From Pseudomaricurvus sp. HS19 (GTDB taxonomy: Bacteria; Pseudomonadota; Gammaproteobacteria; Pseudomonadales; Cellvibrionaceae), in contig NZ_WVVW01000008.1 of NCBI RefSeq assembly GCF_009857815.1, forward strand, positions 1 to 64,000: 64,000 nt of DNA. The letters run 5' to 3'. Position 1 is the stretch's first letter; every line of letters starts with the position of its first letter. Shown here in pieces: positions 8,203 through 16,496 of this stretch. Below the pieces are notes generated by a model that saw nothing but the letters and a program-made list of their open reading frames with translations, did not search any database and had not been told where the DNA came from. The position numbers were made by a program, and so were the translations under genes.

Positions 8203-11200
8203 CTAATAATCATTATGCCACTCCAGCTCCACCCCCTGCTTTGAGGTGCCGGTGCTGAGGGTGCTGCGCAGGTTTAACTTCGGGGTAAGCTCGATAGTAA
8301 TGCCGGTACGCCAGGGCTCTGCCGCTTCACCGGTGTGTTCCAGCTCCATGTAGACCCTTTCACCGAGATACTTGCCCGCGCCCACGTTGACGCCGCTGCC
8401 GTCGTCGGTCTCCTGGGTACCCACCGTCAGGCTGTCCAGCTGCAGGAAATCACGGGTACTGCCAATGGGGTCAAAGCCGCCACCCTGCAGGGTGGAGATG
8501 CCATTGGCCAGCTGCAATGCCTGCATGGGCGTGATGGCCTGCAGGGATTTACCGAACAGCATCCACGACAGGATCTCGTCCTCCGGCATGGGCGGGTCGG
8601 AGGTGAGGGTAAAACGCAGCACTTCACTGGTGCCGCTGAGATCCGCACGGATATCCACGCCGGCTTTGGTCAGGGTGCCGCTGGCCAGCAGGGTCAGGTC
8701 GCTGTCGTTGATGCTGACATCCCCCTGGGTGAGGGTGAAGCGCTGTCCCAGCAGGTCAAAATGCCCGCGTACCAGCTCGAAGCTGCCACTGATTTCCGGT
8801 TTGTGGGCGGTGCCCCCCAGGTGCAGTTGGCCCGACAGTTCGGCGTCCAGGCCGCGGCCACGAAGGTAGGCACGGCGGTCGGTTTTCAGTGTCAGGTCCA
8901 GGTCTACCAGCAGCCCACTGCCGGACTCCTCCTGCGCGCCTTGGTCGCTGTAGCTGACGTCGATGGCGGGGATAGCGTCCCCCGGCAGCTGGCTGTCCAG
9001 CGACAGGGTAATGGGGTCCAGCAGCAGTGTGCCCTGCATCAGCCAGTGGCGCAGGCTGCCGCTCAGGTGCAGGTTGCCGGATACCGTCCCCTGCACATCG
9101 TGGCGCTGTACCAGGTTGAGGGCGTTGGCTTGCAGGTCGATATCGAGAAAGTTGTCGGCGTCCGGCCGCTGCCACTGCAGGGCGCCGGTGCCGGTGAGAA
9201 TGCCGCCCAGTCCGTCATCGGCGTGCAGGCGGGTCAGGCGCAGCTGCTTGCCGTCGGCTTCGGCTTGCAGCTCGAAAGGTTGCAGGCGCAAACCCAGCAG
9301 GGTACTGCTGAAATACCCCTCCTGCAGCTGCAGATAGCCCTGCACGGCCGCTTGCCCGTTCACGGTCAGGTTGGCATCCAGGCGTCCGCCCAGACTGGTG
9401 TCGGCTGGCATAAGGAACCCCAGTGCCTGCAGGTCAGCGTTGGCGCGCAGGCCGAAGCCGGGCATGGTGCTGTTGCCCCACAGCCATTGGGCCAGCGCCT
9501 TTTTGCTGGCACTGAGTTGTACTTCACCGGGTTGCTGCGGGTTGTTGGCCAACTGCAGCTGGCTGTCCAGCAGCAGTTGGGCGGTGGAATCGCCTTCGCC
9601 CAGCTCGCCCCGCCATTGCAGATAGGTAAGCTGCTCGTCGGGCAGGGAGAACTCGCCGCTGCGATAGTAAAAGCTGCCGCTCAGCTGTGCTTGTTGCAAC
9701 CATTGCGGGTTGCGCTCCGGGGCCGCGGGCAACTGCAGCTGCAGATTGGCGCTGAGAGTGCCCCCGGTGTCGGGCCAGTTAAAGCTGGACGCCAGCGCCA
9801 TGGGTAACTGCTCGGCATGCAATTGCCAGTGCATGGGGGGAGCTGCCTGGCCGAAGCCCAGTTGGCCGGTCAGGGTCAGATGACCTTCGCTGCCGTCCTG
9901 CTGCAGGCTCAGCTGCGCCTCGTCGATGGTCAGTGCCGCCGGCTGCAGCCGGCCGCGCAGTTGCAGCTGCCCCCGGTGGGGTTGCGCGCGATGATGGATG
10001 GGGCCGTGCAGATCGAAATCGGTGTCCGGTTGCAGCAGGTTACCGCGCAGGGTGCCCCTGCCGCTGACCAGGGTTAACAGCTCCTGTGGCCACAGTTGTG
10101 GCATGAATTCGTTGAGCAGCAGCGGGTCGAAGTTGTCCACCTGCCACTGCAGTGCACTCTGCCCGGTGGCAAAATCGGCGCGGCCTTGCAGTTGCACCTG
10201 CAGGTCGCCGTTGTGCAGGCGAGCCTGGCTTACCTGAAAATCGGGCCAGCGTCCTTCGGCCAGCAGTTGCAGCTGCAGTGGGTGGGTATGATAGGCACCC
10301 TCTGCCGTGGCCTGCCATTGCATGTTGGTGTGGCGCCACTGTCGGTCGATGGGCCCGCGCAGCTGGAAGTTGCCGACATCGGCGCGCAGCTGTAGCGGTT
10401 GCAGTTGTTCCGGCACCTGTACCTCCAGCCGCTGCAGGATGGCCATCACCAGGTCACTGTCGATGCGCTGCCCGGCGCCGCGGATATCGATCTGTTGGCT
10501 CGCCAGATTGAGATCGCCGGCGACCTGGGCGCGGCCGCTGGCCTGCTGCTCCCCGGATTGCCATTGAAGGGTGACGTCTGAGCATTTGAGTGCAATGCGT
10601 TCCAGACCCAGCAGGCCGCTCAGGCTGCCGTTGGCCTGCCACTGTTGGGGGCGGGGCTGCTGTTCGACCCAGGTGAGGGCCAGCTGCAGGTCGCCCTCGG
10701 CCAGGGGTTGCTGCGGGGTACCGCGCAGCTGCAGCGTGCCGCTGGCGTTGCCGGCTTGCAGTTGCGGTATCCAGGGGGTGAGCAGGGTGAGCGGCAGCTG
10801 TTGCAATTGCAGTTGCAGGTCCAGCCTGTCGGCGCTGGCAGAACCGGTGATCAGTTGCGACTGCTCATCCACGGTCACTCCCAGTTCAATTCCGTGTAGC
10901 TGCAGCAGGTCCCTGCTCAGGCTCATTTTTCCCTGCACCCGCACCAGGTGTTGCTGCCACGGTGCTTCTACCTGCCGTAGTTGCAGATCCAGCACATCAT
11001 CGCGTTGATGCAGTTCGACCTGCGCCTGCAGTTGCAGCGGCAGCTGTGGCGGGTTGTGCAGTTGTTGCCCCAGCCAGCCACCGGCGGGTTCTTCTATTTG
11101 TGCCTGCAGCAGCAGGCTGTCGGGGGCATCGCTGTGGCTGCTGAGTCGGATGCGGGTAACCGGTTCGTCATGCTGTGGCAGAGATTGTGCGCTGACGTTG

Positions 11201-11793
11201 CCCCGCAGCGGTATCTGTTGCGTCCACAGATCCAGCTCTGCTTGCAGTTGCAGCGCCGGCATCAGCGCCTGGCCATCGGCATCCATCACCTCCAGGCGAT
11301 CGCTGTGCAGTTGCTGCAGTTGCAGCTGCCAGGGACGAATATCCAATTGTTGCAACAGTGCAGGCAGATCGGGGGGCGATTGGGGCTGGTCAGAGGTTGC
11401 GGCAGGCAGGTAGATCCTGGTGACTTCGGCGGTCAGCCGCTGCAGTTGTAACTGCTGTTGCTGCAGGCGGCGCCAGTTGAAGGCGATCTCGCCGTTTTCC
11501 AGCTGCAATAGGGGTTGTTGTTGCCGGTACACCGTGAGACGACGGAAGGTCCAGTGATCGATGGCGGGAGAGTAGGGGGCCTCCACTTGCAGATGGAAGT
11601 CACCCAGTTGGCGGTTGAGCAGTGGCAGTGAGCTCTGCAGCAGCCACACCCGTCCCTGGGGATCGTTCAGGAGTCCGGCCAGGGTGATGCCCAGCAGCAC
11701 CGTACACAGCAACAGCATGGCCGCAACAATGGCGGCCAGGCGGCTGGCGGGACGCCAGCGATTGCTGCGGGTTGGCGGTTGTGTGCTGTTCAT
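8203..11793 (-). CDS. tamB: TamB, translocation and assembly module inner-membrane protein
   Basis: 1196 residues (E. coli TamB is 1259). A single N-terminal membrane anchor (AAIVAAMLLLCTVLLGITLAGLL) is followed by a very long, Gln- and Leu-rich beta-repeat body and a conserved C-terminal TamB domain (LRFTLTSDPPMPEDEILSWMLFGKS and GKYLGERVYMELEH). TamB spans the periplasm to TamA and serves outer-membrane protein insertion and phospholipid transport. Its ATG overlaps the tamA stop (TGATG), so the two are translationally coupled. The heavy CAG/CTG use gives long false open frames on the other strand. Confidence 0.95.
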   Translation of the reverse strand: MNSTQPPTRSNRWRPASRLAAIVAAMLLLCTVLLGITLAGLLNDPQGRVWLLQSSLPLLNRQLGDFHLQVEAPYSPAIDHWTFRRLTVYRQQQPLLQLENGEIAFNWRRLQQQQLQLQRLTAEVTRIYLPAATSDQPQSPPDLPALLQQLDIRPWQLQLQQLHSDRLEVMDADGQALMPALQLQAELDLWTQQIPLRGNVSAQSLPQHDEPVTRIRLSSHSDAPDSLLLQAQIEEPAGGWLGQQLHNPPQLPLQLQAQVELHQRDDVLDLQLRQVEAPWQQHLVRVQGKMSLSRDLLQLHGIELGVTVDEQSQLITGSASADRLDLQLQLQQLPLTLLTPWIPQLQAGNASGTLQLRGTPQQPLAEGDLQLALTWVEQQPRPQQWQANGSLSGLLGLERIALKCSDVTLQWQSGEQQASGRAQVAGDLNLASQQIDIRGAGQRIDSDLVMAILQRLEVQVPEQLQPLQLRADVGNFQLRGPIDRQWRHTNMQWQATAEGAYHTHPLQLQLLAEGRWPDFQVSQARLHNGDLQVQLQGRADFATGQSALQWQVDNFDPLLLNEFMPQLWPQELLTLVSGRGTLRGNLLQPDTDFDLHGPIHHRAQPHRGQLQLRGRLQPAALTIDEAQLSLQQDGSEGHLTLTGQLGFGQAAPPMHWQLHAEQLPMALASSFNWPDTGGTLSANLQLQLPAAPERNPQWLQQAQLSGSFYYRSGEFSLPDEQLTYLQWRGELGEGDSTAQLLLDSQLQLANNPQQPGEVQLSASKKALAQWLWGNSTMPGFGLRANADLQALGFLMPADTSLGGRLDANLTVNGQAAVQGYLQLQEGYFSSTLLGLRLQPFELQAEADGKQLRLTRLHADDGLGGILTGTGALQWQRPDADNFLDIDLQANALNLVQRHDVQGTVSGNLHLSGSLRHWLMQGTLLLDPITLSLDSQLPGDAIPAIDVSYSDQGAQEESGSGLLVDLDLTLKTDRRAYLRGRGLDAELSGQLHLGGTAHKPEISGSFELVRGHFDLLGQRFTLTQGDVSINDSDLTLLASGTLTKAGVDIRADLSGTSEVLRFTLTSDPPMPEDEILSWMLFGKSLQAITPMQALQLANGISTLQGGGFDPIGSTRDFLQLDSLTVGTQETDDGSGVNVGAGKYLGERVYMELEHTGEAAEPWRTGITIELTPKLNLRSTLSTGTSKQGVELEWHNDY

Positions 11794-13535
11794 CAGAACG
11801 CCTGCCCGAAGCTGATGTAGAACTGCAGGTCGTCATCGATGCCATCGCGCTTGTTCAGCGGGGTGGCAAGGTCGAAGCGCAGCGGGGCAAAGCGGGTGTG
11901 GTAGCGCAGGCCGATGCCCGCGCCCCAGAGCCAGTTTTCGCCAAAGCTGAGGTTGCGATCCGGGTAGGCGTAGCCGCCGTCGGCGAACAGGGTCACGCCC
12001 CAGTTACCACCCACCCGCAGGCGCAGTTCCAGGGAGGCCTCCGAGAAGGAGAGTCCGCCGCGGGGATCGCCGTCTTCCAGCTCGCCCACGCTCTGGTAAG
12101 GGTAGCCCCGCACCGAGCCGCCACCACCGACATAGAAACGCTGGTCGGCGGGAATGCTCTCCAGCGCTGCGCCGGTCAGCAGTCCGGTGGTGGCCCGCAG
12201 TGCCAGGGTCGGGCGCCAGCCCCAGTCATCGAGGGAGTAGTAACCCCTCAGGCTGATCACATTTTGCAGGAAGGTAAGATCCTCCTGGTTGAGATCGGTG
12301 TAGGGCCGCAGGCTGATACCACCGTTCCAGCCGCGGGTCGGGTCGAGCAGATTATCGCTGTAGTTGAGTACCAGCCCCAGTGGCATGGACAGCAGTTCGA
12401 AGCGTTCGCTGTTGTCATCCTCCTCAACCCTGGAGTTGGTAAATACCAGCCCGATGTTGGTGTGCAGGTGATCGGTCCAGTGCTGGGTCAGCATGGCACC
12501 GGCTTCGCGGCTGCGGCTCAGGTAGCTGTCGGTGTCCTCTTCTTCCAGACTGGTGTGCAGCTCCAGGTCCTGTTGCGGTTGCAGGAATTGCGGCAGTGTC
12601 AGGGAGGCCTTGGCCAGTTGGTTGATCTGGTCGGCACCGGCTTCAAGCTTCAGGTGTTCGCCGCTGCCCCAGAGGTTGCGGTTTTCCCAGCCGACGGTGG
12701 CGCCCTCGCGGGCATCGGTAGTGTAACCGACGGTGGCGCGCACACTGTGGCGACGGCGTTCGGTCAGGCGAAAGTGGACATCGGAGAGCACCAGGTCGCC
12801 ATCCTGCTGTGGCGGCGTTACGTCATAGTGGACGCTGGTGAGCAGGCCGCTTTGCAGCAGGGTCAGGCGCGCCTCATCCAGCTCACTGACACGCAGGCAG
12901 CGGCCGGACGCGATCTGCAGGCTGTTGCGCAGGAAGGGTTCCTCTATATGCACCTGGCCGCTGAAGGTGACTTCGCCGATGCGGATGGCGGGGCCGGGGG
13001 TGACCTTGAAAGTGATGTCGGCCTGGTGGTTGTCACTGTCCAGTACGACCTGGTAGTCCACCTGGCCATTGGCATGACACTGCTGGCGCAGGAAGCGCAG
13101 CAGTGTGGCACGACTCTCCAGTACCTGTCTGGCCCGCAGCGGCTCACCGGCTTGCGGTTGCAATGACGGCCAGTCGCTGATGCTGTCACCACCGTCGAGG
13201 CGAATGGTACGTACCTGGTAGCGGGGGCCGGTATCGATGCTGTAGCCGGCGCTGCCCGAGCTGTGGATGCGGCTGTTGTAATAACCCTCCGAACGCAGCA
13301 GCTTGTCGATGGTCTGGCGGGCACGCTGCTGCCGCTGCAGGTCGGAGAGGGGAATGGCGGTGTCACTGTCATCGAGGTTGCGCAGGCGTTTTTGCAATTG
13401 CGTGGCGAGGGCATCATTGCGCGGGGTTACGCTGACGGTGGTGCCGCGATTATCCAGCAGCGGCAATGCCACCGCCTGTGTGCCGAGGCACAGCAGCAGG
13501 AGCAGAAGCAGGCGTGATGGTTGGAGCAGGGACAA
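11793..13535 (-). CDS. tamA: TamA, Omp85-family outer-membrane assembly factor
   Basis: 580 residues if translation begins at TTG 13535, which has AGGAAG 6 bases upstream and yields a signal peptide (SRLLLLLLLCLGTQAVA) and a length equal to E. coli TamA (577). The frame is open for 90 more codons upstream but those residues are unlike the family. POTRA-like repeats occupy about residues 20-260, then a BamA/TamA surface-antigen barrel (YVGGGGSVRGYPYQSVG) ending in the aromatic FYISFGQAF. It partners with TamB, encoded just downstream. Confidence 0.93.
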   Translation of the reverse strand: MSLLQPSRLLLLLLLCLGTQAVALPLLDNRGTTVSVTPRNDALATQLQKRLRNLDDSDTAIPLSDLQRQQRARQTIDKLLRSEGYYNSRIHSSGSAGYSIDTGPRYQVRTIRLDGGDSISDWPSLQPQAGEPLRARQVLESRATLLRFLRQQCHANGQVDYQVVLDSDNHQADITFKVTPGPAIRIGEVTFSGQVHIEEPFLRNSLQIASGRCLRVSELDEARLTLLQSGLLTSVHYDVTPPQQDGDLVLSDVHFRLTERRRHSVRATVGYTTDAREGATVGWENRNLWGSGEHLKLEAGADQINQLAKASLTLPQFLQPQQDLELHTSLEEEDTDSYLSRSREAGAMLTQHWTDHLHTNIGLVFTNSRVEEDDNSERFELLSMPLGLVLNYSDNLLDPTRGWNGGISLRPYTDLNQEDLTFLQNVISLRGYYSLDDWGWRPTLALRATTGLLTGAALESIPADQRFYVGGGGSVRGYPYQSVGELEDGDPRGGLSFSEASLELRLRVGGNWGVTLFADGGYAYPDRNLSFGENWLWGAGIGLRYHTRFAPLRFDLATPLNKRDGIDDDLQFYISFGQAF

Positions 13536-13667
13536 GGCAAACTTCCTGTTGTGCCGGCGTCTTGTAGCCGCTGGTGCGCCGGCGATCTCCGGCCTCTGGC
13601 CGGACGGTAAGCGGAATCCTGTCGCTATCTTACTACTGTGTCCGGGGTTATCACATCTGCCCGGTTG

Positions 13668-13697
13668 CAGCTGCCACTGTGTGGGCAGTGGCAGCTG
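13668..13697. terminator. strong hairpin downstream of the small ORF
   Basis: Perfect 12-bp stem CAGCTGCCACTG/CAGTGGCAGCTG with a 6-base loop, 11 bases beyond the small ORF's stop on the minus strand. No T run follows on either strand, so it may be a transcript-stabilising or rho-aided structure rather than a simple intrinsic terminator. Confidence 0.55.
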
Positions 13698-13707
13698 TCC
13701 GCAATCC

Positions 13708-13827
13708 TCATTTGGCTTGCGGGCGTTGCACGCAGACACGATCACCGTAGTAGTTGTCGGCGTAGTTGCAGTCGCTGGCAGGCTTCTGGGTGGTGGTGTT
13801 GGCAATAATGGTTTTGATGGTTTTCAT
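13708..13827 (-). CDS. 39-residue small protein of unknown function
   Basis: A short open frame with a good start: AGGGAG lies 7 bases ahead of the ATG. The product begins MKTIKTIIANTTTQKPASDC and continues through a Tyr/Asn-rich patch between two cysteines (C20 and C32), ending VQRPQAK. The Cys spacing is C-x11-C. It has no membrane helix or clear cleavable signal. It stands between a strong hairpin (13668-13697) and an intergenic repeat region, so it would be a single-gene transcript. I do not recognise a family. It could be a regulatory peptide, a modified-peptide precursor or a chance ORF; the start signal makes chance less likely. Confidence 0.6.
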   Translation of the reverse strand: MKTIKTIIANTTTQKPASDCNYADNYYGDRVCVQRPQAK

Positions 13828-13932
13828 GGTCTGTCTCCCTGGTTGGTGTGGAGTCAGATTACGAAATGGGTCGGGGTAACGGAAATGGGTAATTCCGACC
13901 GGAACGATAGGTGGAAACGATTAAGATTTGGG

Positions 13933-13981
13933 GAGCTAGGAGCTAGGAGCTAGGAGCTAGGAGCTAGGAGCTAGGGACTAG
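13933..13981. repeat. 7-bp tandem repeat (GAGCTAG)n
   Basis: Six perfect copies of GAGCTAG (13933-13974) followed by one degenerate copy (GGACTAG). Copy number is likely to vary by replication slippage. No coding frame crosses it. Confidence 0.95.
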
Positions 13982-14013
13982 GACGCTTCGCTACAGGACG
14001 CTGGCGCTACAGG
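13981..14013. repeat. two copies of the GGACGCTTCGCTACAGG family
   Basis: A perfect copy (13981-13997) runs directly into a variant (13996-14013, GGACGCTGGCGCTACAGG). The same family fills the mscS-tamB gap. Confidence 0.8.
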
Positions 14014-14050
14014 GTTCAGGGCGCTGCGCGCTAGTGCCTGGTAGTGTTGA

Positions 14051-14136
14051 TGTAGGAGCCCGGTCCCCCGGGCGATCTTTCTGTTCTCACGTTATTGGAG
14101 GTCAAAAGAGCTCGCCCGGGGGACCGGGCTCCTACA
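14051..14136. repeat. REP-like 25-bp perfect inverted repeat
   Basis: The 25-mer at 14051-14075 (starting TGTAGGAGCCCGGTCCCCCG) is repeated as an exact reverse complement at 14112-14136, with a 36-base spacer. Each arm is itself palindromic around CCCGG...CCGGG. The paired, inverted arrangement resembles the REP doublets of Pseudomonas genomes. A diverged pair lies at 30031-30085. Confidence 0.9.
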
Positions 14137-14149
14137 GCAGGGGGCGGAG

Positions 14150-15424
14150 TTAACCTTCGCCCAGCGCCGCCTCTGTGAGCGTAAGCTGGTTTTTCAGCCA
14201 CATCACTTCGCTCATGTTGGTACCGCCGGAGGCTTTCAGCAACAGGCCCATCACCGCTTTTTTGACCGTCAGTGCCGCACTGTTGGTTGGCTCGGCACCC
14301 AGTGCCACTTCCACCAGGTGCAGGGCTTCCAGCGGTTGGTTGTCCGCCAGTTTTGCCTGCGCCCGCTGTGCCAGTGCGTCGGCACCGCCGGCCAGCTCCA
14401 CCAGATCGGCGTCGATGCTGGCGCGGGGTACGCCGTAGAGGGAGGTGGTGTAGTCCATATGGAACCAGCCCGCGTGCTCCTCCCAGATGGTACGCACGGC
14501 CCAGTTCACCTTGCCGTGGAATTCGCCGATGGCGATCTCTTCAGGCAGCTGGATCTCGCGCATCAGGGTGTGCACATCCTTGCCGGCGTTCATGCCGTCC
14601 AGGGTCTGCTCCAGCACGTAGCTGACGGCGGCGTGCATCTTGTCCAGGCTCTGGCGGATGTTGGCGGCGCCCTCAATGGGATCGCCGTGGCCGGTGATCA
14701 GCAGCTCGGGGTTGAGGTCGCGAACTTTTTCCAGGCACTCCAGCCACAGGCGTGCCGAGCGGGGCTTGTCGCCGCGCAGGGTGCAGAGGTTGGGCATGGA
14801 CATGAACACCGGGCCAAACAGGTTGCCGGTAAAAACCACCTTCTCCCGTGGCATCCACACCACCAGTGCGTCCGGAGCTTCGCCGCCGGGGGTGGAGATC
14901 ACCTCGAAGCGGCGCTCGCCCACTTCAAAGGCGAACTGTTCATCCACGGCGATATCCGGAATCACTTCCGGTACCGGGTTGTCACGGCCCTTGATGGTGC
15001 TGGACCAGATCTTGGCCGAGCGCCCCTTGAGGAAGGGACCGAGGCGATCAAAGAAGTGCCAGGTATCCACGAAGCGGCGCTCGGCCACGATCTTTGTGCC
15101 GTTCTCTTTTAGCAGGGGCACACCACCGTAGTGGTCGGCGTGGGCCTGGGTCAGTACCAGGTACTCCAGCGGGCCGGTGCGCACCTTGTCGAAGATGGCC
15201 TTGTTGCGCTCGGCGCTGCCCATAAAACCGGCGTTGATGAGCACATCACCGGCGTTGGTGGTGACCAGGTAGGCGTTGGAAATATCCTTGGCCATATAGA
15301 TGTAGTCGTGGATCACCACGGCATCGGTCTGCTGGTCGCCGGCCTGTACCAGTGAGGCAAGGTGCGGCTTTTTATCGGCTTCGCCTGGGCTCAGGGCTGT
15401 CTCTTTATTGTTATCAGCACTCAC
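14150..15424 (-). CDS. metallo-beta-lactamase-fold hydrolase with alkylsulfatase-type dimerisation region
   Basis: 424 residues. The N-terminal domain has the metal motif region LTQAHADHYGG (91-101), later LITGHGDPI and the STPGGEAPD strand; the C-terminal half (GKVNWAVRTIWEEHAGWFHMDYTTSLYG onward) resembles the dimerisation and C-terminal regions of SdsA1-type alkyl sulfatases. The first His of HxHxDH is Gln (Q93), so one zinc site is altered. It lacks a signal peptide, so it is probably cytosolic. It is the last gene of an operon, starting 3 bases after the upstream MDR gene's stop. Substrate unknown; sulfate ester or other ester cleavage is plausible. Confidence 0.82.
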   Translation of the reverse strand: MSADNNKETALSPGEADKKPHLASLVQAGDQQTDAVVIHDYIYMAKDISNAYLVTTNAGDVLINAGFMGSAERNKAIFDKVRTGPLEYLVLTQAHADHYGGVPLLKENGTKIVAERRFVDTWHFFDRLGPFLKGRSAKIWSSTIKGRDNPVPEVIPDIAVDEQFAFEVGERRFEVISTPGGEAPDALVVWMPREKVVFTGNLFGPVFMSMPNLCTLRGDKPRSARLWLECLEKVRDLNPELLITGHGDPIEGAANIRQSLDKMHAAVSYVLEQTLDGMNAGKDVHTLMREIQLPEEIAIGEFHGKVNWAVRTIWEEHAGWFHMDYTTSLYGVPRASIDADLVELAGGADALAQRAQAKLADNQPLEALHLVEVALGAEPTNSAALTVKKAVMGLLLKASGGTNMSEVMWLKNQLTLTEAALGEG

Positions 15425-15427
15425 AGT

Positions 15428-16435
15428 TTACTCTCCGTCGATCTCAATCATCACTTTGCAGGATTCCGGCGTAGCGGCAATCTGCAGACCTTCCATCACC
15501 TGCGACAGTGGCAGGCGGTGGCTGATCATACTGGCGATCTTGTCCTGCAGGCGCGGCATGGCGGCGATAACATCCGGCATTTCGGTGGGGTAGCCCATGG
15601 CGGTGGTGATGGTCATCTCACTGGTGAGCATGCGGCCGACAGGAAACTCGATGGGCTTCATGTGGGCTGCGGTAATCACCATGCGGGAGTGGAACTTGGC
15701 GATCTGTACCACCTCGGAGAGGATGTTGGGTGCGCCGGCGGCGTCGATAAAGGCGTCGGTACCCACGCCCACACGGCCGTAGGAGGGGACTTCGCCGTGC
15801 AGTTTGGCAAGTTCATCCCGCAGGTTGATTTGGGTAGGGTCCAGGGCTGCCTGGGCACCCAGCGCCAGGGCGCGCTCGCGGCGCTCTGCTGCCAGGTCCA
15901 GTGCCACCACGTCGATGCCGCGATCCACCAGCCACAGCACCATGCCGAGGCCGATGGGGCCACAGCCGAAGACCACTACCTTGTCACCGGCCTTCACTTC
16001 CGCACGGTTCACACCGTGCATGGCGACGGCCAGTGGCTCGCACATGGCGGCGATCTCGTAGGGGATACCCGCGGGGATCGGCAGGATCGAGGCACCCAGC
16101 TTGGCTTCCCGCACCAGCAACTCTTCGGTAAAGGCGCCTTCCGGGCCGCCGCTGCCAATGTTACCGGGGGTCATCATCGGGTTGACGATCACTGCGTCGC
16201 CCACCTTGATGCCCTCCACATTGGTACCCACTTCCATAATCTCGCCGGCACCCTCGTGCCCCAGCGCCGTAATGGTGCCGGGGGTGGGGATACCGCCAAT
16301 CTTGATGTAGGAGAGGTCACTGCCACAGATGCCGCAGTTCTTCATTTTCACGACCACATCGTCGGGGCCGGTGGCTGGTCTCTCGTAGGTGTCCAGACGC
16401 ACGTCGCCGGATCCGTGAATTTTCAGTAAGCGCAT
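15428..16435 (-). CDS. zinc-dependent alcohol dehydrogenase, MDR superfamily
   Basis: 335 residues. Catalytic zinc ligands are in NCGICGSD (Cys about 34) and GHEGAGE (His-Glu about 59-60). The Rossmann NAD(P) motif is VVVFGCGPIGLGM. The four-cysteine structural zinc loop of many alcohol dehydrogenases is absent (VIVNPMMTPGN runs straight into GGPEGAFTEEL). It is the middle gene of an SDR-MDR-MBL operon, with AGAGGAG before the ATG. It likely oxidises a secondary alcohol in a catabolic route; substrate unknown. Confidence 0.9.
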   Translation of the reverse strand: MRLLKIHGSGDVRLDTYERPATGPDDVVVKMKNCGICGSDLSYIKIGGIPTPGTITALGHEGAGEIMEVGTNVEGIKVGDAVIVNPMMTPGNIGSGGPEGAFTEELLVREAKLGASILPIPAGIPYEIAAMCEPLAVAMHGVNRAEVKAGDKVVVFGCGPIGLGMVLWLVDRGIDVVALDLAAERRERALALGAQAALDPTQINLRDELAKLHGEVPSYGRVGVGTDAFIDAAGAPNILSEVVQIAKFHSRMVITAAHMKPIEFPVGRMLTSEMTITTAMGYPTEMPDVIAAMPRLQDKIASMISHRLPLSQVMEGLQIAATPESCKVMIEIDGE

Positions 16436-16496
16436 AAGGGGCTCCTCTCTTTGTAGGCTCTTTGGCTCTGCAGGCTATCGATTGTTGTAAGGAGGC

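Larger units (their letters stand above)
13828..14149. other. repeat-rich gap between small ORF and metallo-beta-lactamase-fold gene
   Basis: 322 bases without a gene. The first part, to about 13930, should hold the promoter of the small ORF. The rest is filled by the GAGCTAG tandem array, two copies of the GGACGCTTCGCTACAGG family and a 25-bp perfect inverted repeat, annotated separately. Confidence 0.7.

Noticed and set aside
8335-9807. 490-codon plus-strand frame inside tamB
   Set aside because: It is the complement of the CAG/CTG-rich TamB repeats; composition is Gln/Gly/Ala-rich without domains, and tamB itself is strongly supported.
11772-13166. 464-codon plus-strand frame opposite tamA
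   Set aside because: No start signal; the opposite strand encodes a full POTRA plus barrel protein.
13708-13827. Reading the small ORF as a pediocin-like bacteriocin because of Y-Y-G-D-R-V-C
   Set aside because: The class IIa box is YGNGV followed by a defined Cys pair and a double-Gly leader; none of that is present, and there are no export or immunity genes nearby.
13933-13981. Possible CRISPR-like array
   Set aside because: The repeats are contiguous 7-mers with no spacers and no cas genes are present.
14150-15424. Naming the hydrolase sdsA1
   Set aside because: The metal motif differs (Q93), there is no signal peptide and substrate evidence is lacking, so only the family is given.
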